5,059 bases of DNA from Balneolales bacterium (GTDB lineage Bacteria > Bacteroidota > Rhodothermia > Balneolales > Natronogracilivirgulaceae): positions 1 to 5,059 of the forward strand of contig SKNL01000159.1 of NCBI GenBank assembly GCA_007120555.1. Direction: 5' to 3'. The notes beneath the pieces were generated by a model, which was not told the DNA's origin, searched no databases, and saw only the letters and a program-made list of their open reading frames with translations. The position numbers were made by a program, and so were the translations under genes. How positions within the stretch are numbered: position 1 is the first letter of the stretch; each line of letters starts with the position of its first letter. Positions 1 through 5,059 of this stretch are shown piece by piece.

Positions 1-204
1 AGCAGGAGGAAGTCATTCATAATCCGTCGTTCCTGTATTCATCCTCCCAATAAGATAATCAAAGCATCATCATTTAAAAGCAGAAATTCCTGATAGTTGA
101 AAATAAATATGTAAGGAAACGGGGTCTCGCTGCTCTTTAGAAGTACTTGTTTACGATCATGTTGCTTGAAATCGAAGATTACCGTGAAAAAAACCTGAGA
201 AACC

Positions 205-789
205 ATGAAAAATACCGATCATTGCATAAAAGAAGCTTCTTACCGCCAGATGGAAATAGCAGTAGGTGTCCTTATCCGGCACATTCTTGAGATCCGGAAT
301 GTCACAGAGTGGGCGGCCTGTATGGGATATTCCCGTTCCCACTTTTGCCGCAGTTTTAAAAAACGCTTTGAGGAGAACCCGAAGCTGGTACTTAGGAGGG
401 CGCGCTTCAGAAAAGTCTGCAGGATAATCCAGTCGGACTGGTCGGCCACAGCCTACAAAGTGGCACTGGAATCCGGTTTCGAAAATGACAAAGCGCTTCA
501 CAAATTTCTCCAGAGAAATTTCAACCGGGGGTTTCTTTCCTTGAAGAACGAGTTGAAGCGCAATGCTTTCCGATCCAGAAAAATTATCTCATTTGCGGCA
601 GAATCAGATTATGAATATATCATCGGCCGCTGTCAGAATGGACAGAAACAAGAGGAGGAACAAAAAGAACAGAATATAGCAGATCCGAAGCAACAAATAA
701 GACGACCAAAAGGACATACACAGCCGAATTATTCAAAATGGGAGGGCGGTTCAGACAGGCCGTCCTTTCCAGGTGGCGCCGCTCTTTGA
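205..789 (+). CDS. AraC-type helix-turn-helix DNA-binding protein, short form
   Basis: Likely transcription regulator of 194 residues that consists almost only of an AraC/XylS-type DNA-binding domain (about residues 20-117). The first helix-turn-helix lies near residues 32-58 (VTEWAACMGYSRSHFCRSFK, then KRFEENP). The second lies near 83-110 (YKVALESGFENDKALHKFLQ, then RNF). The spacing and the GYSRSHF and ALESGF blocks fit the family. There is no N-terminal ligand-binding domain, which most AraC proteins have. Residues 145-194 are rich in Q, E, K, G and P and look disordered. An in-frame TGA at 196-198 leaves the ATG at 205 as the first possible start; no Shine-Dalgarno sequence precedes it. 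It is convergent with the glycosyltransferase gene and overlaps its 3' end by 39 bases. Its target and signal cannot be read from the sequence. The family call is fairly safe; the regulatory role is inferred. Confidence 0.85.
   Translation: MKNTDHCIKEASYRQMEIAVGVLIRHILEIRNVTEWAACMGYSRSHFCRSFKKRFEENPKLVLRRARFRKVCRIIQSDWSATAYKVALESGFENDKALHKFLQRNFNRGFLSLKNELKRNAFRSRKIISFAAESDYEYIIGRCQNGQKQEEEQKEQNIADPKQQIRRPKGHTQPNYSKWEGGSDRPSFPGGAAL
743..766 (+). terminator. Weak hairpin in the convergent overlap
   Basis: AGGGCGG (743-749) can pair with CCGTCCT (760-766) with one G-U pair, leaving a ten-base loop that holds the glycosyltransferase stop codon. Only a short TTT (766-768) follows on the + strand. 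In the minus-strand transcript the G-U pair becomes an A-C mismatch, so the fold is weaker there, with TTTT some ten bases on. It sits before the AraC-type stop, so it would act inside that gene. It is a poor terminator candidate but the only stem seen at this junction. Confidence 0.22.
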
Positions 790-2007
790 AAGCAGATCGT
801 AAATCACAACGAAAGCAAGCATATGGAACCAGAGGATCCCAAGTAAGTACAAAAAACCAGCTGATAGGGGCCATTTCAGAAACTTTGCAACCCAAAGTCT
901 CTGTATCAAGGCAGTCAGGACAACCACAGCTGACAGTGCTGTGATCACTGGCTGAGTGTTTCCCTCAGGTATGCCGGCAAGTGCTGCAATCAGAACAAAT
1001 GCGGGCAGCACATAAACAATAAAGTGCAGAAGCCATGCAAGGAAAAATGATGGCATGCTGTAGTTGAAACCGGCAAAGAAATTTTTTCGGAATCCGTTAA
1101 ATATTTCGGAAGGATTGCGATACATGCGGCACCACAATCTGTCTGTGCCATGGAACATTCGCATGGCACTTCCATTACGTACGACCATTTTGGCCAGCAT
1201 GACATCTTCGACTACCTTGTCTTTAACAGACTTATGTCCGCCAATTTCCCGGTATGTATCTTTGTTGAAGATCATGCACTGTCCACAAGCGCTTGCAAAC
1301 ATGGGTTTCACTTTCTGACGAAGGTTTCGGAAAGGTATCCATACCGGCGCCCGATAACTGTAACGTGTGGGGAGATAGGCGGCCACAGTGGCATAAACTG
1401 AAGATACGACGGTTTTTTCCAGAAGTGACTCCATGACCTGATGGGGCCAGACCGTAGCAAAATCAAGTTCGAATCCATGGACCCCGTCCATGATCAATGA
1501 GATGGCATCGGGGGCAAGCCAGGTATCGGCATCAAGAAAAATGAAGATGTTGCCACGGGCATGTCCGGCCAGCTGATGGCAGGCCCAGTTTTTTCCCAGC
1601 CAGCCCTCCGGTCTTTCCAGGGAAGAGTGGACGGTGACGTGAATGTCAGATAATGGATTGTCCCGCATGCGGGACTTGATGTCATCACGGAATTCTTCGG
1701 CAATTTCCCTGGTACTGTCTTCGGACTGATCATCCAGGATGTGGATATCCAGCCGGGGCCAGTTCTGTTTGCCGAGGCTGTTCAGCAATTTTGGAAGATT
1801 GCTTTCCTCGTTGCGGGCTGGGATTAAAATGGAAACCCAGTCAGGATTTGAAAGGTTTTTCCCGGATAGTTCCGGAGCTGGCAGAATCGTGCCGGTGTTC
1901 AGGCCGGCCAATCCGAGGAAATGCCTGCGATTGTGAATCAAAATCAGGGAAGTGGCAAAAAAGAAAACAAATGCAGTAGCAAGAATCCCGATCAGGAGGA
2001 CATCCAT
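751..2007 (-). CDS. Membrane-associated family 2 glycosyltransferase
   Basis: Transfers a sugar from a nucleotide-sugar donor to an unknown, probably lipid or envelope, acceptor on the cytoplasmic face of the inner membrane. The 418 residues begin with a membrane helix (about 3-24). A GT-A fold follows, with nucleotide-binding SILIPARNEESNL at 59-71, the DD pair at 92-93, the metal-binding DAD at 159-161 (FLDADT), the likely catalytic ED at 267-268 (VVEDVML), and GFRKN at 305-309 where processive enzymes have QxxRW. Three further helices lie at about 320-345, 353-373 and 381-405. The overall plan resembles carotenoid or hopanoid-linked glycosyltransferases (CrtQ/HpnB type), but the acceptor cannot be deduced and no carotenoid or hopanoid gene is in the window. 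The ATG at 2007 lies 12 bases after the smg stop and in the same frame; no Shine-Dalgarno sequence is seen. It is the last gene of the minus-strand run, and its stop lies inside the convergent AraC-type gene. Confidence 0.92.
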   Translation of the reverse strand: MDVLLIGILATAFVFFFATSLILIHNRRHFLGLAGLNTGTILPAPELSGKNLSNPDWVSILIPARNEESNLPKLLNSLGKQNWPRLDIHILDDQSEDSTREIAEEFRDDIKSRMRDNPLSDIHVTVHSSLERPEGWLGKNWACHQLAGHARGNIFIFLDADTWLAPDAISLIMDGVHGFELDFATVWPHQVMESLLEKTVVSSVYATVAAYLPTRYSYRAPVWIPFRNLRQKVKPMFASACGQCMIFNKDTYREIGGHKSVKDKVVEDVMLAKMVVRNGSAMRMFHGTDRLWCRMYRNPSEIFNGFRKNFFAGFNYSMPSFFLAWLLHFIVYVLPAFVLIAALAGIPEGNTQPVITALSAVVVLTALIQRLWVAKFLKWPLSAGFLYLLGILWFHMLAFVVIYDLLSKSGATWKGRPV

Positions 2008-2019
2008 TGGTGATCGATG

Positions 2020-2472
2020 TCAGTTTATGGTTTCATTTCCCTTGAGGAACAAAGACCGGTCGCTTCCAAGGTAATCGCTGTCAAAAATCATTCCTGCAAC
2101 CCACTCCTTAACATCGGCGACGTCCGTGACATCACTGTCAAGCCGGAGCATGGCGTATTCAATCAGGCGCTCCATTCGTCTGGCGTCCAGTATGCCAAGA
2201 TAATAGAGCTCCAGAATGTAGCCATATGCGTCGGATGAGATGCGGGATCGTTCATTTGGATGGAGCACCCGTGGGGCAGGCAGGTTTTTCATTTCAGCCT
2301 GTTCTCCGACAAGTTCATCCGATTCGTTTTTCTGGATCAGCCAGGAATATGCGGCGCTGATTTCCGAGTGGTTGTATCCACGCAGCTTATCAAGTTTTAT
2401 ATCCTTGAGTTTGGCGCCAATGTGAATCCTTTTGACCAGATATATGATCAGATCGATAACGTTGTTTTGCAT
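2020..2472 (-). CDS. smg: Smg/DUF494 family protein
   Basis: A 150-residue protein that I recognise from its pattern as DUF494 (Smg), a small, mostly helical bacterial family of unknown function. The N-terminal block NNVIDLIIYLVKRI (3-16) matches the usual start of the family (xDVLxYLFexY). The middle block RVLHPNERSRISSDAYGYIL (68-87) corresponds to the family's 'iRvyt.eE...l...a.gFL' region. The C-terminal block MERLIEYAMLRLDSDVTDVA, followed by DVKEWVAGMIF (100-130), matches 'rE.vIdral.l....v.l.dlKwvvlmvL'. The length is close to that of E. coli Smg (about 157). Its ATG follows the ybeY TGA with no base between, which suggests translational coupling. In proteobacteria smg usually sits near dprA and def/fmt; here the partner is ybeY, so a link to translation or RNA is possible but only inferred. 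The assignment rests on remembered family patterns, so the symbol is tentative. Confidence 0.75.
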   Translation of the reverse strand: MQNNVIDLIIYLVKRIHIGAKLKDIKLDKLRGYNHSEISAAYSWLIQKNESDELVGEQAEMKNLPAPRVLHPNERSRISSDAYGYILELYYLGILDARRMERLIEYAMLRLDSDVTDVADVKEWVAGMIFDSDYLGSDRSLFLKGNETIN

Positions 2473-2907
2473 TCAATAATCCCGATAAAGCGTAATGTAT
2501 TTGTTTTCCAGGGAGTGCATGTGGCTTCGTTGTGCTTCAGTTTTATCATTGTAGCCAATCAGGTGCAGCAAACCATGTATAACTATTCTCAGCACTTCAG
2601 TGTCGAAGGTAACGTCCAGTTCCTCAGACTGGCGTCGTATCTGAGGGGCGCAGCAAAAAAGTGTTCCTTCCAACGGCTCATCATTTTCATGATAAGGAAA
2701 TGTTATGATATCTGTTACATGGTCGTGTCCGAGATATCGCCGGTTCATCTCCAAAATTTCAGAGTCGTCCACAAAAACCACTTCCACACGGAGAAAATTC
2801 CTTTTTTCATGTTCATGGAAAAGATCTATCAGGCGCCGAAGCTGATTGCCTGAGAACGGGATGTTCTCATCGGTCTGGTTGAACATCTCAAGTGACACCG
2901 ATTTCAT
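2473..2907 (-). CDS. ybeY: Endoribonuclease YbeY (rRNA maturation factor)
   Basis: A metal-dependent single-strand endoribonuclease acting in 16S rRNA 3'-end maturation and ribosome quality control in the cytoplasm. The 144 residues are near the usual family length (about 140-155). Family blocks seen: FNQTDENIP (9-17), MNRRYLGHDHVTDIITFPY (54-72), and the metal site HGLLHLIGYND (111-121) followed by the conserved M130 and E134. The two His ligands H111 and H115 are present. The third position, His in the classic HGxLHLxGYDH motif, is Asp121. The usual GD(I/V) turn reads GT (81-82). The ATG at 2907 is preferred over an in-frame ATG at 2886 because it keeps the first beta strand (VSLEMFNQ). It begins 41 bases after the unknown 151-residue gene and its TGA directly touches the smg ATG, so it is almost certainly co-transcribed with smg. 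No Shine-Dalgarno sequence is visible. Confidence 0.93.
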   Translation of the reverse strand: MKSVSLEMFNQTDENIPFSGNQLRRLIDLFHEHEKRNFLRVEVVFVDDSEILEMNRRYLGHDHVTDIITFPYHENDEPLEGTLFCCAPQIRRQSEELDVTFDTEVLRIVIHGLLHLIGYNDKTEAQRSHMHSLENKYITLYRDY

Positions 2908-2948
2908 CTGAAGCGTTGTATAGCCAGGGGTTTTACGATAATGCCTGC

Positions 2949-3404
2949 TCAGTCATCGTCAAAATTGAATCCTTCAAAATCGATGGATTCAGTAAGGGAC
3001 AGCGCGACGCTGCACATCATCACCTCAGGGGGCAATTTGGTAAAGTCGCCACTGAGAAGCGATTCGTTCACATTGGCATACAAACTGCAACCAGCCTCTC
3101 TTTCTATGATAAGGCCTGATATTTTGGAACCATCTTTTCCAAAAAAAGTAATCTGATGAAGCATGTCACTGGCAACGAAAGCGGTGCAGTTATGCAGCTG
3201 GAGAAAAGTATCCTGTGTATAGACCGAGATAAGGTTGACAGGTTCATCATCAATCAACAAACCAAGATGAATTTCAAGGGCCATCTTCCGGTTTGATTCC
3301 GTATTGGTGATTTCGAACCGGTAAACGCTGCCGCTTTTTTTAGGCTCAGAACCAAGAACTTTGGCTATTGTGGAAATATTTTCCTCGGTGAATTTATGGA
3401 TCAT
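2949..3404 (-). CDS. Uncharacterised 151-residue protein
   Basis: I do not recognise this protein. It has 151 residues if translated from the ATG at 3404. A longer version could begin at a TTG at 3452 (167 residues), but that codon lies in the putative -7 promoter element, and the ATG gives a more natural N-terminus (MIHKFTEENISTIAKVLG, probably a helix). The rest looks like an alpha/beta or mainly beta fold with alternating hydrophobic stretches: SVYRFEI (26-32), KMALEIHLGLLIDD (40-53), VNLISVYTQ (56-64), HQITFFGKD (83-91) and ISGLIIERE (95-103). The end is acidic (FEGFNFDDD). There is no signal peptide or membrane helix, so it is probably cytosolic. It has four cysteines, C73, C106 and C131 in the ATG form plus one only in the longer form, in no metal-binding spacing. 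It lies 83 bases after the DUF2723 gene and 41 before ybeY, so it probably belongs to the ybeY operon. Balanced codon use and placement in the run support a real gene. Confidence 0.75.
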   Translation of the reverse strand: MIHKFTEENISTIAKVLGSEPKKSGSVYRFEITNTESNRKMALEIHLGLLIDDEPVNLISVYTQDTFLQLHNCTAFVASDMLHQITFFGKDGSKISGLIIEREAGCSLYANVNESLLSGDFTKLPPEVMMCSVALSLTESIDFEGFNFDDD

Positions 3405-3449
3405 TTCAAAAAAGGTTTTGGCAGAGCAGAAGTGGGATGGCGCTATGGT

Positions 3450-3457
3450 CAAATATA
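3450..3457 (-). promoter_or_regulatory. Candidate Bacteroidota-type -7 promoter element
   Basis: The minus strand reads TATATTTG here, a perfect match to the TAnnTTTG -7 element of Bacteroidota primary sigma factor promoters. It lies in the 83-base gap between the DUF2723 stop and the next gene, 45 bases upstream of the ATG at 3404, which is a sensible leader length. No good TTTG/TTG element is seen about 19-21 bases further upstream (the sequence there is GTTCC), so the promoter may be weak or need an activator. It would serve the unknown gene, ybeY, smg and the glycosyltransferase. Confidence 0.35.
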
Positions 3458-3476
3458 ACGCTCGCAGCGGAATATT
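3452..3476. repeat. 25-base imperfect inverted repeat in the promoter gap
   Basis: The + strand reads AATAT-aa-CGCT-cgc-AGCG-ga-ATATT: nine paired bases per arm, a two-base mismatch in each arm and a three-base centre. It covers most of the putative -7 element (minus strand) and falls between the DUF2723 stop and the next start. It could be an operator for a dimeric repressor or a hairpin in the transcript reading through from DUF2723. It has no T-run after the stem on either strand, so a classic intrinsic terminator is unlikely. Confidence 0.5.
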
Positions 3477-3487
3477 GGAACATATGA

Positions 3488-5059
3488 TTATTCACCAAAA
3501 ATTCTTCTGACCCGCATTCTGTTCTCTTCGCGATCCCGTGGGAATGGCAGTCTGTTGTCCGAAACCTCGGCAATGAAGTCAGCCACGGCCAGTGCTTCAT
3601 CCTCCAGGTCATTCATGAAAAATATTCGTTGCAGAATCATGTACCGGCTGGATTCAAAAGAAAGTTCCCGGACAATCTGCTGCCGTTCCCGGTTCAGGGT
3701 CTGCAAGCGGTGCTGCAATTCCCTTCGCCTTCGGGAGTCCATGCGGCGGCCGGCCTCGTCCATCCGCTGTTCGAGTGCGGAGATTTCGGCTTCGAGCTGG
3801 TTAAGATCCCGCAGATAATTGCGAAATGCAATGTCGAGATCCCGCCTTGACTTTCCGGCCAGGTCAAGTGCGCGGTCATCTACGCCTGCTTGTGCGTACC
3901 GATAGGCATAATTGAGTATGGAGGTGGGATCTCCTTCAATGACGGTGAAAGGAATGTGGTTTTCCCCCCATTTAAGCCAATAGGCGGCGCTGTCGGGTTG
4001 TTCCACTTCGAGAAACGCCCCCGCCTGCCGATTGATGATGGTGCGGTAATTGTCCATCATCCGGCGGATGTTCTCATCGAAATAGGCTTTTTCGTTATCG
4101 ATTTCACGAAGCCGGAATGACTTGAGCCGCTGACCATGGATTTGGGTATCAAGCTGATTGCCGGTGCGGAAGGGCATCACGCGAAACGCCTTTCCTTCCA
4201 GCCGGAAATAATTCTGCAGGTTCATCTGCGCATCCCGGGCCACCGTTGTAGAGAAGTAGACGGGACGGACCCAGCGATTGGTTCTCAGGATTTCCAGGAC
4301 CATATCATCCTGTATGCGGGTGTAGTGCATTTCATTTCCGTCCCTGTCCCGCCCCAGGAAAATTCCTTCCAGATACCAGGTCACTTCGTCGTCCAGTTGC
4401 TCCAGAGGTACACCAAATCCCATTTCTTCAGGTATTTCATCCGGAGCCCATGGGTAGTCGATCTCACCCTCATAGATCTGTCTGAGAAATTCGCGGTCTA
4501 CCGGGATGGAGATATCGCCCGGCCGGTGGAAGTCCGCTGCCCGCCGGAACTGGAACTTTTCATTCAGCCTGTCCACTTCGGCATCGGTCAGATCTATGGG
4601 AACAGGCGGTGCTTCATGGTTCCACAGGTTTTTCATCTGCTTTATGTACCATTCGGTATTGAGCAGGCTCAGATTAACGACCCGTACATCGGTGCGCAGG
4701 CCTTCCACTTCCTGAAGGTACCAGAGCGGGAAGGTGTCATTGTCGCCATTGGTAAACAGGATAGAGTAAGGAGCTGTGCTGTTCAGCAGATTGTAGGCGT
4801 AGTCCGGAGCCACATACCGCAAGCTTCTGTCGTTATTTTTGTAAGTTTGGCTTCCAACCAGCACGGGGAGAGCCAGGAACATCAACGCCAGGGCCCCGTA
4901 TGCCACATACTGGTTTGATTTGAGATAGTGTTTGACGAGTTCAATGAGTCCTGTGGCACCGATGCCTATCCATATGGAGAAAGCGAAGAAGGAGCCGGTG
5001 TAGGAATAATCGCGTTCCCTTGGCTGGAACGGGGTTTGGTTCAGGTAGGCGACAATCGC
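3488..5059 (-). CDS. DUF2723 membrane protein (TMEM260-like), C-terminal part
   Basis: The final 523 residues of a DUF2723 family protein; the reading frame is open to the right edge, so the N-terminal membrane domain is missing. The family is a multi-pass GT-C-like membrane protein related to human TMEM260, which is known as a protein O-mannosyltransferase; that activity is not shown for this bacterial copy. In the visible part, LNQTPFQPRERDYSYTGSFF (6-25) is a family hallmark, followed by membrane helices at about 23-41 and 50-71. After these comes a soluble, probably periplasmic domain with TNGDNDTFPLWYLQEVEG (103-120), VVNLSLLNTEWY (127-138) and NRWVRPVYFST (261-271). Helical, repeat-like sequence follows, then a charged coiled coil at about 417-467 rich in E, R and Q. 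A GTG at 4906 lies inside the second helix and is not the true start. The TAA at 3488-3490 is 83 bases before the next gene. It may be the first gene of the minus-strand run or end its own transcript. Confidence 0.93.
   Translation of the reverse strand, partial: AIVAYLNQTPFQPRERDYSYTGSFFAFSIWIGIGATGLIELVKHYLKSNQYVAYGALALMFLALPVLVGSQTYKNNDRSLRYVAPDYAYNLLNSTAPYSILFTNGDNDTFPLWYLQEVEGLRTDVRVVNLSLLNTEWYIKQMKNLWNHEAPPVPIDLTDAEVDRLNEKFQFRRAADFHRPGDISIPVDREFLRQIYEGEIDYPWAPDEIPEEMGFGVPLEQLDDEVTWYLEGIFLGRDRDGNEMHYTRIQDDMVLEILRTNRWVRPVYFSTTVARDAQMNLQNYFRLEGKAFRVMPFRTGNQLDTQIHGQRLKSFRLREIDNEKAYFDENIRRMMDNYRTIINRQAGAFLEVEQPDSAAYWLKWGENHIPFTVIEGDPTSILNYAYRYAQAGVDDRALDLAGKSRRDLDIAFRNYLRDLNQLEAEISALEQRMDEAGRRMDSRRRRELQHRLQTLNRERQQIVRELSFESSRYMILQRIFFMNDLEDEALAVADFIAEVSDNRLPFPRDREENRMRVRRIFGE

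Noticed and set aside
5..47. GGAGGA...TCCTCC inverted repeat
   Set aside because: Six-base arms with a loop of about 30 bases and no T-run; most likely chance.
1..53. Possible tail of a + strand gene entering from the left edge, or a minus-strand gene starting at 20
   Set aside because: All + frames close within 93 bases (stops at 20-22, 51-53 and 91-93), and the minus ATG at 20 gives only six codons before the edge. Too little sequence to support any of them.
54..204. Promoter for the AraC-type gene
   Set aside because: No match to TAnnTTTG with a TTG at proper spacing and no good sigma-70 pair; TACTTGTT near 144 has two mismatches.
2260..2853. + strand open frame of 197 codons opposite smg and ybeY
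   Set aside because: Antisense shadow; YbeY motifs on the minus strand are clear and the + strand translation has no coherent domain.
3450..3452. TTG as the start of the 151-residue protein
   Set aside because: It falls in the putative -7 element, and an ATG 16 codons later gives a better N-terminus; kept only as an alternative.
4904..4906. GTG as the start of the DUF2723 protein
   Set aside because: Translation upstream to the window edge remains open and contains the family motif LNQTP...PRERDY, so the GTG is internal.
4136..4918. Long + strand open frame of 260 codons
   Set aside because: It lies entirely opposite the DUF2723 coding sequence, whose protein motifs are unmistakable; the + strand translation resembles no family.

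Overview
The window looks like ordinary chromosomal DNA from a member of the Bacteroidota/Balneolota/Rhodothermota group. The evidence is a DUF2723 membrane protein with the typical LNQTP...PRERDY and TNGDNDTFPLWYLQEVEG blocks, a YbeY with an Asp as third metal ligand, no Shine-Dalgarno sequence before any start, and one perfect match to the TAnnTTTG -7 promoter element of that group. GC content looks moderate by eye. Balneolota or Rhodothermota is my preferred guess, but this rests on recognising protein families, not on a search.

Layout: positions 1-204 are mostly non-coding. A short AraC-type DNA-binding protein follows on the + strand (205-789). The rest is a tightly packed minus-strand run, read from right to left: the C-terminal 523 residues of a DUF2723 protein (TMEM260-like, possible protein O-mannosyltransferase) that runs off the right edge; an unrecognised 151-residue protein; the rRNA-processing endonuclease YbeY; a Smg/DUF494 family protein; and a membrane-bound family 2 glycosyltransferase. 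The gaps are 83, 41, 0 and 12 bases. The last four genes are therefore very likely one operon, possibly started from a promoter in the 83-base gap. ybeY, smg and the glycosyltransferase all lie in one reading frame, separated only by TGA codons.

How they may work together: YbeY acts in ribosome maturation and Smg is uncharacterised. The two glycosyltransfer-type genes (DUF2723 and GT2) suggest cell-envelope glycan or glycolipid work. Nothing in the sequence ties these into a single pathway. The AraC-type gene converges on the glycosyltransferase and overlaps its 3' end by 39 bases, so no free terminator space lies between them.

No RNA genes, CRISPR arrays, insertion sequences or phage genes are visible. 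I did not find a convincing new system. The points most worth checking are the unknown 151-residue protein, the inverted repeat over its putative promoter, the convergent overlap, and the altered YbeY metal site.
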